A stretch of 64,000 bases of DNA. Origin: UBA4732 sp002404095. Lineage in GTDB: Bacteria > Planctomycetota > Planctomycetia > Gemmatales > Gemmataceae. Location: positions 8,994 through 72,993 of the forward strand of contig DAIPWT010000015.1 of NCBI GenBank assembly GCA_036783645.1, given 5' to 3'. Within the stretch, counting starts at the first letter, position 1, and each line of letters opens with the position of its first letter. Under the pieces are notes generated by a model. That model saw only the letters and a program-made list of their open reading frames with translations. It searched no databases and was not told the origin of the DNA. Both the position numbers and the translations under genes were made by a program. This document shows, piece by piece, positions 35,215-43,638 of the stretch.

Positions 35215-35960
35215 CACTTCTCCGTCGGCTCAACGCGGTCGGCATGGAACGGCTGGCTGGATTTCTCGACTCCCTGAAGACGGAAATGGCTCAGGGCGCT
35301 CCCGTGGATATTCTGACCCACCCTGATACATCCCAAGACGTGGGCGTGGCGATCGAGATCGAACCGCGCACGTTCGGTAGCCGACTGGAGGCTGCGCGGT
35401 ATCTCGACGGCAAGCTGTCCGACTCCGGCCTGCGCGACGTCGAGCGCGACATCGGCCTTTGGGGGTGGTTGGCACTGTTCTACTTTGACGAACTGTGTCC
35501 CGCAGACAAGCGAGGGCGGCGGGACCCCGGCGAACAAACCCGGTACATTCTCGAACCGCGAAAGGGGCGACGATACTATAAGCATCTCCTGGCCGGCCCA
35601 TACTTGATCGTTCGGGCGCACCGCGACAACCCGGATCGGGCGCTGGCCTTGCTGCACGGACCGCTTCATTTCCTGAGCGAGTTTGTGAACCAGCTCGCGG
35701 CTCGACAGGAAACCGTGACGAATAAAGCCCTTCTTCAGGCCATCACCTACTTGTACATCGATCCGAAAACTCGGGAACCAAAGCAAAGAGCCCGATCCAA
35801 GGGCCCCGGTGGGCCGCGGCGACTGGCCACCATCTTGAACCAACTCGATGTCACATGGGATTTATATGCTGTCACCACCGAGAGCTTCTTGGAGTGCTTG
35901 CCGCCTGAGTTTGATCGGTTCAAGGCAGGCATTCCTGAAACCACGGCTGTCCAGCGATGA
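35211..35960 (+). CDS. DUF6339-like protein, fourth gene of GHKL operon
   Basis: 249 aa; ATG at 35211 within an ATGA overlap with the previous stop. Features are a conserved-looking LWGWLALFYFDELCPADKRG block, then YRHLLAGPY-like (YYKHLLAGPYLIVRAHRDNP) and a C-terminal GPRRLATILNQLDVTWDLY segment. From memory this resembles DUF6339 proteins found near ATPases and methyltransferases, but that could not be verified. Soluble. No recognised catalytic residues. The effector role, if any, is unknown. Confidence 0.55.
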   Translation: MTLLRRLNAVGMERLAGFLDSLKTEMAQGAPVDILTHPDTSQDVGVAIEIEPRTFGSRLEAARYLDGKLSDSGLRDVERDIGLWGWLALFYFDELCPADKRGRRDPGEQTRYILEPRKGRRYYKHLLAGPYLIVRAHRDNPDRALALLHGPLHFLSEFVNQLAARQETVTNKALLQAITYLYIDPKTREPKQRARSKGPGGPRRLATILNQLDVTWDLYAVTTESFLECLPPEFDRFKAGIPETTAVQR

Positions 35961-36058
35961 CACCAGCGGCCGGCGGATTGCCAGGGAGGAGAACATCTGC
36001 CGTCACCGCTAGGCCAAGTCGTCGCGCCCCGAACCGGCGCCTACCTCAGGCAGGGCGG

Positions 36059-36574
36059 TCAGGAAATCGCATCGCCGGATTCAACCATCGACCAGTAACC
36101 CTTCGGCACGTCGTCGCACAGTCGCCGGTGAGCCTCCTGAGCCATGGTCCGTGTGGGGAAGCGGAGATCGACTTTCCCTCCCTCCAAAGTGAAGCCGCCT
36201 TGCTTCAGCATTGCGGCTTTCAGCGTTTCGGGATCGACCTCTCCGCGACGCGCCATCGGCAGCACCGCGTAGGGGAGCAGGTTCTGGTCGTTGGCCTCAT
36301 GGTACGTGACGCCGAGCGCTTGAGAAATAGTATCCTTTTTGTCCTTGTACGCTTCCAGGATGACATCGCTCCGTATCTCCGAAGGAACGTCCTTCCACGC
36401 CTCCCATACGACCAGCACGTCCATCTTGTCGGTTCGATCCAGCGGGATCTCAAAGACGACCGGCCCCTTCTCGGTCGCCTGGCCCGCAAGCTCCCTCGAC
36501 AGCTGGTCAAGCAGGGTCTGGCGCTGCTCGCGCCGAAACGCCGGTGCGGTGGGCGTGAGTCGGATGACCGGCAT
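36059..36574 (-). CDS. Hypothetical partner of HEPN-like protein
   Basis: 171 aa from the ATG at 36574 behind GGAGAG. It contains IPLDRTDKMDVLVVWEAWKD and ends FPTRTMAQEAHRRLCDDVPK. No nucleotidyltransferase motif (GSxxxD) is seen, so it is not the usual MNT partner. It lies 10 bp downstream of the HEPN-like gene in one minus-strand operon and converges on the GHKL operon. It may be the antitoxin-like member of the pair; this is inference. Confidence 0.55.
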   Translation of the reverse strand: MPVIRLTPTAPAFRREQRQTLLDQLSRELAGQATEKGPVVFEIPLDRTDKMDVLVVWEAWKDVPSEIRSDVILEAYKDKKDTISQALGVTYHEANDQNLLPYAVLPMARRGEVDPETLKAAMLKQGGFTLEGGKVDLRFPTRTMAQEAHRRLCDDVPKGYWSMVESGDAIS

Positions 36575-36584
36575 AACCACTCTC

Positions 36585-37106
36585 CTAAAGCTGCTTCTGG
36601 TTGTCGAGCAGCCATTTGGCCGCCCGCTGGACTTCTTGCAGCGGCCGATCTGGGACTTCGACCGTCTTGTACCGCAATTCCGGACGCCAATAGTTGTAGA
36701 TCAGCGTCGCCTTGTTGATCGCCTCCCGCAAGCGCCGCTCGTCCTGCCGCGTCAGCCCGCCCCGGAGAATACGCTGCCACTGCAAGAAACGAGCCCATCC
36801 CACCAAGGGGTGGGGGGCGCTGTTCATCAACGGCTCTCCGCTCGCGGTGCGCAACTGTCTCGCCTGCGCCATCCGCCGCTGACGGGTGTCGCGGTCGATG
36901 GCCGTGTTCCCTGGGAGGCCCGAACTGCGATAGTAGGCGGCGGACAAACAAATCTCCGCACTATACCCATACAGGTAGAGCGCCGCCAATCGTCGCTTCT
37001 TGGTTCGCAGGATTTCCGCCGTGGCAAATCGGTGCTGGGCCGCCCGCTCCAGCTTCGCAATGGTGTCGGGAGCGAGTCGCTCGCCCAGAGGAACGATTTC
37101 CTTCAT
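36585..37106 (-). CDS. HEPN-like domain protein
   Basis: 173 aa from the ATG at 37106; longer readings run into palindromic repeats and are rejected. The segment HRFATAEILRTKKRRLAALYLYGYSAEICLSAAYY matches the HEPN pattern of a helix with AxYLxGYxxEcxLKA. The canonical RX4-6H RNase motif is not obvious, so catalytic activity is uncertain. The first gene of a two-gene operon with the 171-aa protein. HEPN proteins commonly act as RNases or structural partners in toxin-antitoxin modules. Confidence 0.6.
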   Translation of the reverse strand: MKEIVPLGERLAPDTIAKLERAAQHRFATAEILRTKKRRLAALYLYGYSAEICLSAAYYRSSGLPGNTAIDRDTRQRRMAQARQLRTASGEPLMNSAPHPLVGWARFLQWQRILRGGLTRQDERRLREAINKATLIYNYWRPELRYKTVEVPDRPLQEVQRAAKWLLDNQKQL

Positions 37107-37231
37107 GTGGCTAGGCCTCTGACGTACCCTCCCCGCCCTCCAAAGAGCATGCAAACGGGTATGGCTCTCCCGCTCAGTATAGCCCGGCCGCACCATCGCG
37201 CCCAGCGGTTGATCCGTTCCCCTCGTTCCCT

Positions 37232-37363
37232 CGTTCCCAAACTCCTGTTTGGGAACGTCCGCGCGCGAAACTCCCGTTTCGCACTCCGCCCTACATCCGG
37301 GATGGGGGCCGCAACGAAACAGAGTTTCATCAAAGAGCGTTCCCAAACAGGAGTTTGGGAACG
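37232..37363. repeat. Hairpin cluster between HEPN-like gene and ribF
   Basis: Two 26-nt hairpins of core CGTTCCCAAAC (37232-37257, 37338-37363) in inverted orientation flank a third, GCGAAACTCCCGTTTCGC (37266-37283). They fill most of the 323-bp divergent gap 37107-37429, where nothing else is recognisable. Related to the family A hairpins. Confidence 0.85.
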
Positions 37364-37429
37364 AGGGAAAAACAGAAGTTTGGGGACGAGGCAAGCGGCG
37401 CGACTTGCCTTTTCACGACGAGTTCGGAC

Positions 37430-38359
37430 ATGGCCAGCTTCACGGTCGATTGGCGCGACCCGGCGCCCGGCGTCTGCCAGGACGGGACGGTCGCCGTCGG
37501 CAACTTCGACGGCGTTCACCTCGGCCATGCCTCGTTGATCGCCGCGGCGCGAACGCAGGTGGCCGAGTTTGGCGGCCCCGCCGTGGCCGTCACGTTCGAC
37601 CCGCACCCGCGCGACGTGTTTCGACCCGACTTGGCCGGGCCACTTCTCACCACCAGCGCCGACCGCTGCCGTCTACTGCAAGAGGCTGGCGCGGATCACG
37701 TTATCGTTTTGCGAACGACGGATGAACTACTTCACCTGACGGCGAACGAGTTTTTTAACCAAGTGCTTCGGGAACGACTTTCCGCGCGCGCATTTGTCGA
37801 GGGCGCCAACTTCGGCTTCGGACGCGGACGCGAAGGCAATATCAACACATTGGCAGAGCTATGCCGGCCGGCGCACATCCCGCTTACCATTGTGCCGCCG
37901 GTGGTGATCGACGGTGCCGAGGCGTCCAGCAGCCGTGTCCGCACTGCCCTTCTTCGGGGCGACGTGGAAGAAGCGGCGACGGTTCTGGGCAGGCCGTACC
38001 GGCTGCATGGAACCACCGTGGTCGGACAGCGCCGCGGTAGGACGCTCGGCTTCCCCACGGCCAACCTCGACCCGCTGCAAAACCTCGCGCCCGGCGATGG
38101 TGTGTACGCCGTTCGGATATATGTCGGAGAGGAAATATGGCCAGGAGCGGCCAACATCGGCCCGAACCCGACTTTCGGTGAAAACGCCCGCAAAGTGGAG
38201 GTCCACTTGATCGGCTTCCAAGGCGATCTGTATGGCCAAGCGCTCAAGGTGGACTTCATCCGGCGGCTGCGCGACACGCGATCCTTTAAGGGAGCGGACG
38301 ATCTAGTCGCACAACTGCGCCAGGACATTGCGCATGCGCGGCAGGCGCTGACCGATTAG
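37430..38359 (+). CDS. ribF: Bifunctional riboflavin kinase/FAD synthetase
   Basis: 309 aa making FMN from riboflavin and FAD from FMN. The ATG at 37430 is preferred over an ATG at 37355 that lies in the hairpin cluster. The FAD-synthetase half has VAVGNFDGVHLGH and VTFDPHPRDVF. The kinase half has GRTLGFPTANL and VEVHLIGFQGDLYG. Length is normal. No FMN riboswitch is visible upstream. A housekeeping gene standing next to accessory modules. Confidence 0.95.
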   Translation: MASFTVDWRDPAPGVCQDGTVAVGNFDGVHLGHASLIAAARTQVAEFGGPAVAVTFDPHPRDVFRPDLAGPLLTTSADRCRLLQEAGADHVIVLRTTDELLHLTANEFFNQVLRERLSARAFVEGANFGFGRGREGNINTLAELCRPAHIPLTIVPPVVIDGAEASSSRVRTALLRGDVEEAATVLGRPYRLHGTTVVGQRRGRTLGFPTANLDPLQNLAPGDGVYAVRIYVGEEIWPGAANIGPNPTFGENARKVEVHLIGFQGDLYGQALKVDFIRRLRDTRSFKGADDLVAQLRQDIAHARQALTD

Positions 38360-38416
38360 CCGTTATACCGTATATTAGGGCTGGCTCAACGGTTCGTTCG
38401 ACGTGAGACGGATGAA

Positions 38417-39013
38417 ATGACCCCAGCAAAGAAACTCAATCTGTTGGCCGTCGCGGACTACCTCGCCGGAGAGTTGGTCTCCCCCATCAAACATGAGTAC
38501 CTGGGCGGCGTCGTGTACGCTATGGCGGGCGCGCGGAATGCACATAACATCATCGCCACGAACATCGTCGGCGCCTTGTACGCACGCCTGCGGGGCCGGC
38601 CTTGTCGGCCCTTCAACTCGGACACCAAGATTCGCGTCCGACTCGCCACGCAAGTTCGGTTTTATTATCCCGACGCGTCTGTCGTTTGCAGGCAAAATCC
38701 ACAGACCGACTCGTTTCAAGACGACCCAGCCGTGGTCTTTGAAGTACTCTCGCGCCAGACCCGCCGCATTGATGAAGGCGAGAAGAAGGACGCTTACTTG
38801 ACCATTCCGTCGCTGACCGCCTACGTCATGATCGAACAGGACACAGCGGCTGCTGTGATTTTTCGCCGCACCGAAGGCGGCTTCCTCCGAGAAGTCTATG
38901 AGGGTCTGGACGCAGTCCTTCCCCTTGGCGAGATAGGCATCGAGCTGCCGCTTGCCGAAATCTATGAGGCTGTGGTGTTCACTCCGGAGTCGCCAGAGGA
39001 CAAAGCCAGCTGA
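38417..39013 (+). CDS. Uma2 family (DUF820) nuclease-like protein
   Basis: 198 aa of the Uma2 PD-(D/E)xK-like family. Visible motifs are HEYLGGVVYAMAGARNAHN, YYPDASVV (acidic residue), VVFEVLSRQTRRIDEGEKKDAYLTI (E, then K/Y) and YVMIEQD. Many planctomycetes carry dozens of paralogues of unknown function. The last 45 codons and about 85 bp beyond the stop are duplicated at 39832-40051. Confidence 0.88.
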   Translation: MTPAKKLNLLAVADYLAGELVSPIKHEYLGGVVYAMAGARNAHNIIATNIVGALYARLRGRPCRPFNSDTKIRVRLATQVRFYYPDASVVCRQNPQTDSFQDDPAVVFEVLSRQTRRIDEGEKKDAYLTIPSLTAYVMIEQDTAAAVIFRRTEGGFLREVYEGLDAVLPLGEIGIELPLAEIYEAVVFTPESPEDKAS

Positions 39014-39099
39014 CCGTTGTGGCCACTGGTTCAGCTTTTATCCAACAAGTGTACGTATCGCGGTGCGGTGACGCGATGGTCCTTTTTTAACTTGACCCG
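38880..39099 (+). repeat. Direct repeat copy 1 (Uma2 3' end plus downstream)
   Basis: About 220 bp matching 39832-40051 at a constant offset of 952 bp with no indels. Differences in the coding part are nearly all at third codon positions. The copies bracket the VapBC-type module. Confidence 0.9.
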
Positions 39100-39181
39100 C
39101 CTGACAGCCGGGCGCCGAGGGGCTTGCATTTGGTTCGACAGACAGGTACGCTTCAAGGAAACGCTTCACGAGGAAAGGATC

Positions 39182-39433
39182 ATGTTTCCAACCTACCCTG
39201 CCGTTCTTCGTGCCGGCCAGCTTGAGTGGGAAGCTGGCTGCCCACCAGACGACCCCGTTCGCGTCCATGTCACGGTTCTCGCTCCCCTTGCGCCGGCGCC
39301 GGTGTCAGGTCCGTCGATGGCGAGCGCTTTGGCGGCGCTCGCCGCCGCAGGCGGACCTTCCGTATTCGAGGATCCGGCTGAGTGGCAGAAGCGATGCCGA
39401 GCCGACCGCTCACTTCCGGGACGGATCGAATGA
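39182..39433 (+). CDS. Putative VapB-like antitoxin
   Basis: 83 aa behind AGGAAAGG. It begins MFPTYPAVLRAGQLEW, a short strand pattern like small antitoxins that precede PIN toxins, with an Ala/Pro-rich C-terminus ending EWQKRCRADRSL. Its TGA overlaps the ATG of the PIN toxin (ATGA at 39430-39433). Assignment rests on context more than sequence. Confidence 0.65.
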   Translation: MFPTYPAVLRAGQLEWEAGCPPDDPVRVHVTVLAPLAPAPVSGPSMASALAALAAAGGPSVFEDPAEWQKRCRADRSLPGRIE

Positions 39434-39807
39434 TGCTCGACAGCAATCTCATCATCTATGCCGCTCGTCCAGAGTACCCTGGGTTGCGACGGCTTATCGC
39501 GGTCCGCTCGCCAGCCGTGTCAGCGATCAGCGTGGTTGAAGTACTCGGCTATCACAAGCTGTCCGAGTTGGATCGCCGGCATTTTGAAGCGTTCTTCGCG
39601 GCGGCCAACATCTTGCCGGTCTCCGATGCCGTGGTGACTCGGGCGGTATCCCTGCGTCAATCACGAAAGATGTCGCTGGGTGACGCCTTGGTGGCGGCGA
39701 CGGCGCTGGTTTTCGGACGGGAACTGCTAACTTGCAATGTCAAAGACTTCGCGGGAGTGCCTGGGCTTGTCGTCGTGGACCCGCTCGCCGCCGGCGACCC
39801 TACTTGA
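39430..39807 (+). CDS. vapC: VapC-type PIN-domain toxin
   Basis: 125 aa. PIN acidic residues are visible: MLDSNLIIYA (D4), SAISVVEVLGYH (E), SLGDALVAATAL (D) and TCNVKDFAGV (D). A metal-dependent RNase. Antitoxin gene overlaps by 4 bp in normal order. The module sits between two copies of an Uma2 3' end, indicating insertion into, or recombination between, Uma2 paralogues. Confidence 0.9.
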   Translation: MMLDSNLIIYAARPEYPGLRRLIAVRSPAVSAISVVEVLGYHKLSELDRRHFEAFFAAANILPVSDAVVTRAVSLRQSRKMSLGDALVAATALVFGRELLTCNVKDFAGVPGLVVVDPLAAGDPT

Positions 39808-39831
39808 GCGCCTTGCCTGCCTCCGGGCAAA

Positions 39832-39965
39832 GCTTCGTCCGAGAAGTCTATGAAGGGCTTGACGCCGTCCTTCCGCTTGGCGAGATTGGCGTCGAGTTGC
39901 CGCTTGCCGAAATCTACGAGGCTGTGGTGTTCACTCCGGAGTCGCCAGAGGACAAAGCCAGCTGA
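39832..39965 (+). pseudogene. 3' remnant of a second Uma2 gene
   Basis: The last 44 or so codons of an Uma2 paralogue (REVYEGLDAVLPLGEIGVEL ... ) with its stop, lacking any 5' part; upstream sequence belongs to vapC. Mostly synonymous differences from the copy in the intact gene. Confidence 0.85.
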
Positions 39966-40051
39966 CCGTTGTGACTACTGGTTCAGGTTTTATCCAGCAA
40001 GCGTACGTATGGCGGCGCGGAAACGCGATGTTCCTTTTTTACTCTAACCGT
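39832..40051 (+). repeat. Direct repeat copy 2 (Uma2 3' end plus downstream)
   Basis: Partner of 38880-39099. Non-coding similarity continues about 85 bp past the stop, to the run of Ts near 40040, and then fades. Confidence 0.9.
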
Positions 40052-40075
40052 TGACCGTCCTGGGTCATATTTCCC

Positions 40076-40104
40076 TTGACACCCACTTCCTCTATTGCTA
40101 AATT
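40076..40104 (+). promoter_or_regulatory. Likely sigma70-type promoter of the Calx-beta/NHL surface gene
   Basis: Perfect TTGACA (40076-40081), 17-bp spacer, TAAATT (40099-40104). The flanking DNA is AT-rich against a GC-rich background. The gene's ATG at 40156 has AGGAG upstream, giving a 5' leader of about 45 nt. Confidence 0.5.
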
Positions 40105-40155
40105 TCATTAGATTCCCTTATAGTCGGAGTTATTCCCCAACCAGGAGACTGCCCA

Positions 40156-42368
40156 ATGACGAGCAAGACTTGGCGGCAACGCTGGCTTGAGCCTTTGGTC
40201 TGTTTGCTGCGGAGTGATGCCCCCCCCCCTGCCGTTGCGCAGCTGGACGTAATCGCGTCGTACTTTTCCGACGCCGATCCGCCTACCGCGACGGGAACTT
40301 CTGCCGTTGCGCAGCTGGACGTAATCGCGTCGTACTCCGTCTTGAAGAATTGGAATGCCGCCTAACACCTTCCGCGACGGTTCAATTCAGCGTCGGCAGC
40401 GAGACCGTCAACCAGACTGCCGGCACGTTCAGCATTCCGGTCACTCTCACAGGCGCCGTAACACCCTCAATTACTTCCTTCGCCTCCGGATTCAATGATA
40501 TTAGAAGCGAGGCCTTCGACGCTACCGGCAACCTCTACGTCGCCGACGCTGGTAACAACATGGTGTGGAAGGTCACACCTATAGGCGTGGTCAGCTCCGT
40601 CCTTAACGTCGGCCGTCCCACAGGCGTTGCATTTGACGCGGCCGGCAATCTCTATGTCTCCAGCGAGGTCCTCCAAAGGGTGTTGCAGATTACGCCTGGA
40701 GGTCAGACTAACGTATATGCAGAGTTCGTCGATAACAGTGGACTTCTCCCCATTAACTTCTCCCCCTTCGGACCTGCTGTGGTCGACGCGGCCGGCTATC
40801 TCTATGTTGCTGTAGTAGGAAACGGCGCCGGCGCGGTGTACAAGGTGCAGCCTGGAGGAGGCGCCAGCACCCGCTTCGCCGAACCTTTCTTTGGAGCAAC
40901 AGGTCTGTGTTCTGACGCAGCCGGCAACCTTTACGTGGCCAACAGCTTTGATAGCTTCAGGGGCAGGGTAAACAAGGTGACGCCTGGGGGCGTGGTCAGC
41001 GTCTTCGCCGAGGGGTTCAAGTACCCCGGATCGCTTGCGTTCGACGCGGCCGGCAACCTCTACGTCGGAGCCACCTCTGCCGGCACGGTGAGCAAGGTGA
41101 CGCCGGCGGGTGTGATCAGCACCTTCGCTTCCGGATTCAATCTCCCCGGTGCCTTAGCCGTTGATGCGGCCGGCAACATTTACGTCGGCGACACCATTTC
41201 CGTCGGCGGCAAGGTCGGTAACCAAGGTACGGTGCGCAAGGTCAGTATTTCCCACGTGACAGTGCCCTTCACGCTTACCGGCACCGCCGTCAGCGGCACG
41301 GACTACAGGGGGGTCACGGCCGGCTCGTTGGTGTTCGCGCCTGGACAAACTACCGCTTACATCACTGGCACACTGGTATCCGACCCAGGATTTAGCAAAA
41401 CGATCACGTTCACGCTGGGTTCGCCCAGCGGCGACACCACCCTCGGCAGCCCCGCCGCCAACACCCTTACCATCATCGAGCCGGCTAAAAAAGCCGCCAC
41501 CAGCACAACCGCCGTCCTGAAGGCCGACGGCTCGCTCTGGCAGTACACCGGCGGGACCGGCTTGCAACTCCTGTCACCGGCCGGCACGATTCTGTCAACC
41601 AGCGCTGTTACCGACGCCGCCGGTTTCACCGACGTCTACGCTATCACGGCCGACCACCACCTCTGGGAACACACCGTCGCCGGCTGGGCGTACCTCTCCG
41701 CCGGCTCTTTCCTGCAACTCAGCGCCGCCACGAACGCCGTCGGCAACGCCGTGATCTTTGCCGTGCTAACCGACAATTCCCTTTGGGAGAACAGCTCCCT
41801 CTTCGCCGGCGACCACTGGCGGTTGCTCTCCCCGGGTGGGACCATCTTGTCGATCAGCGCCGTCACCGATGCCGCCGGCAACGACGACGTCTACGCCGTC
41901 ACGGCCGACCAAAACCTCTGGCAGCACGGCCCTGCCGGCTGGGCGCTGTTGTCCCGCGGCTCTTTCCAGCAGGTCAGCGCCGGGCTGAATGGGGCGGGCC
42001 AGGCGCTCGTGTTCGCCGTGCTGACGGACCACTCGCTATGGGAGAACAACCCGGCCTTCGCCAGCGACCACTGGCGGCCGCTGTCGCCGGCCGGGACGAT
42101 CCTGAGCGTCAGCGCCGGCGGATCCGACGACGTGTTCGCCATCACGTCGGACCACCATTTGTGGGAACACACGGCCGCCGGCTGGGCGTTCCTCTCCGTC
42201 GGGTCGTTCGCATCTCTGAGCGGCGCGACTAACACGGCAGGTCAGGGCGACGTGTTCGCGGTGCTGACGGATACGTCGTTCTGGGAATACGACCCGGCCT
42301 TCCCCGCCCTCTGGCAAGACCTCGTCCCGTCGGGCGTGGCGGCCGGCTCCGCGGCCCGGACGAGGTAG
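40156..42368 (+). CDS. Surface protein: NHL propeller nested in a Calx-beta domain (frame broken at a 10-C tract)
   Basis: The ATG at 40156 (AGGAG nine bases upstream) begins MTSKTWRQRWLEPLVCLL. A 10-C run (40220-40229) then puts the frame out; one extra C joins it to the long frame with RLEELECRLTPSATVQFSVG, the planctomycete export signature. The product would be about 737 aa. A Calx-beta strand set (SVGSETVNQTAGTFSIPVTL) is followed by about nine NHL units (FDAAGNLYVGATSAG type). The second part of the same Calx-beta domain follows (VPFTLTGTAVSGTDYRG ... TFTLGSPSGDTTLGSPA). The C-terminal 270 residues form a second repeat set (DHHLWEHTVAGWAYLSAG). Without the frameshift, only a TTG at 40350 could start it. 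Confidence 0.75.
40220..40229 (+). repeat. Poly-C tract (10 C) in the 5' coding region
   Basis: Separates the ATG frame from the main frame of the surface protein. 11 or 8 C would restore a continuous ORF. Confidence 0.85.
40229..40336 (+). repeat. In-frame 36-bp direct repeat, 72-bp period
   Basis: Identical 36-bp copies at 40229-40264 and 40301-40336. In the main frame each encodes CRCAAGRNRVVL. A 24-codon tandem duplication of the N-terminal basic region. Confidence 0.85.
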
Positions 42369-42379
42369 AGATGAAGAGT

Positions 42380-42462
42380 GCCGCGCACGCAGTAAGCGGG
42401 ACTTAATCCGCTTACTGCGTGCGCGGCTCTTTGAGTTAATCCGCTTACTGCGTGCGCGGCTC
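42380..42462. repeat. Palindromic element, family D, with a duplicated right arm
   Basis: Left arm 42380-42399; matching right arms at 42408-42427 and again at 42441-42460 (a 33-bp tandem step). It lies between convergent gene ends, and manA stops just beyond it (42468). Related to 29978-30050. Confidence 0.88.
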
Positions 42463-42467
42463 CTTGG

Positions 42468-43463
42468 TTAGGGCAAACTCGCGCGCAATACGCCGAGGGA
42501 GTCGCCTTCCGGCCAGCATTCCTGGGGTGCGACCCCGGCCGGCAGAAGCACGGTGTCGCCGGGGCGAAGTTCGCAAGAACCGGCCTGGCCGCTCAAAGTC
42601 CCGCGGCCGTGAGCGACCACCAGCACTTGCATCTTGCCTCCGCCGCAACCGAACGCCTCTCTTTGACGGATATAGTCCAACGTGAAATAGCGACACGCGA
42701 CGAGAGGCTGCCGCACGGGTTTGGGCGACGGCGCGGCGTCCGATCCCTGAGGATAACCCTCCGCATGAACGGGCTGGACCGGGCCGGCCTTCCAGTTGAT
42801 GCACTCCATCGCTTGTTCGATATGCAAGGTCCGTGATTGGCCTTGATCGTCGCGACGGTTCCAGTCGAACAGACGGAACGTGGCGTCGCTGGTCTGCTGC
42901 ACTTCCGCCATCAATACGCCGCCGCCGACGGCATGGACCGTGCCGGCCGGCAGGAACAGGCAGTCGCCCGGACGCGGCCGGAAGCTGTGCAGACAGTCGG
43001 CCACGGTTCCCGCGCTCAGCGCCGCGCGTAGGCGCTTTTCGTCCACGCCGGGAAGTAGGCCGGCGTACACTTTGGCCGTCGGCGCGGCGTCGAGGACGAA
43101 CCAGGCTTCCGTCTTGCCGCCTTCGCCCGGGCAGAGCCGCGGCGCCGATTCGTCGTCGGGATGGACCTGCACGGACAGCCAATCCTGGGCGTCAAGAAAC
43201 TTCACCAGCCACGGAAACATCGAACGCGGGGGCGAGGCGCCGAGGAGCGCGGCCGGCTCGCGTTGCATGAGGTCGTGCAAAGTACGGCCGGCCAACGCTC
43301 CGCCGACGGCCTTGCTAGGGTGCGAGGCGTGATCGCTGATTTCCCACGATTCGCCATACGGTTCGGCGGTCGGAAGGCGCTTGCCCAACACTTCTTCGAG
43401 ACGGCGGCCGCCCCAGACCATGGGGCGAAGATAGGGTTCAAAACGGATCGGATTAAGTAGCAA
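42468..43463 (-). CDS. manA: Mannose-6-phosphate isomerase, class I
   Basis: 331 aa from a TTG at 43463, chosen because GGAGG lies nine bases upstream and the protein then begins LLLNPIRFEPYLRPMVWGG as in relatives; no in-frame ATG fits. Zinc ligands are visible in LSVQVHPDD (Gln, His), GKTEAW (Glu) and LPAGTVHAVGGG (His). It interconverts fructose-6-P and mannose-6-P, feeding GDP-mannose. It sits next to a polysaccharide exporter, which fits a role in surface glycans. Confidence 0.92.
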   Translation of the reverse strand: MLLNPIRFEPYLRPMVWGGRRLEEVLGKRLPTAEPYGESWEISDHASHPSKAVGGALAGRTLHDLMQREPAALLGASPPRSMFPWLVKFLDAQDWLSVQVHPDDESAPRLCPGEGGKTEAWFVLDAAPTAKVYAGLLPGVDEKRLRAALSAGTVADCLHSFRPRPGDCLFLPAGTVHAVGGGVLMAEVQQTSDATFRLFDWNRRDDQGQSRTLHIEQAMECINWKAGPVQPVHAEGYPQGSDAAPSPKPVRQPLVACRYFTLDYIRQREAFGCGGGKMQVLVVAHGRGTLSGQAGSCELRPGDTVLLPAGVAPQECWPEGDSLGVLRASLP

Positions 43464-43498
43464 AAGGATCCGCCTCCAGTTGTGTAGACAAGCTCCTG

Positions 43499-43626
43499 GT
43501 TCCCACGCTTTGCGTGGGAACGCCGTCCGGACCCTCAGCGTCCCGAACCCGCGAGACGCCGCCACCCGAGGCCGGACGCGACGCAGAGCGTCGCACGCGT
43601 GGGTTCCCACGCAGAGCGTGGGAACC
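43499..43626. repeat. Pair of family A hairpins in inverted orientation
   Basis: Hairpins 43499-43521 (GTTCCCACGC-TTT-GCGTGGGAAC) and 43602-43626 between manA and the exporter ATPase. Same core as 2228-2266. Confidence 0.88.
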
Positions 43627-43638
43627 AGGGGTTCTCAG

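Noticed and set aside
40229..40336. 36-bp repeats as a CRISPR or attachment site
   Set aside because: Only two copies, a 72-bp period divisible by three, and in frame inside a coding N-terminus.
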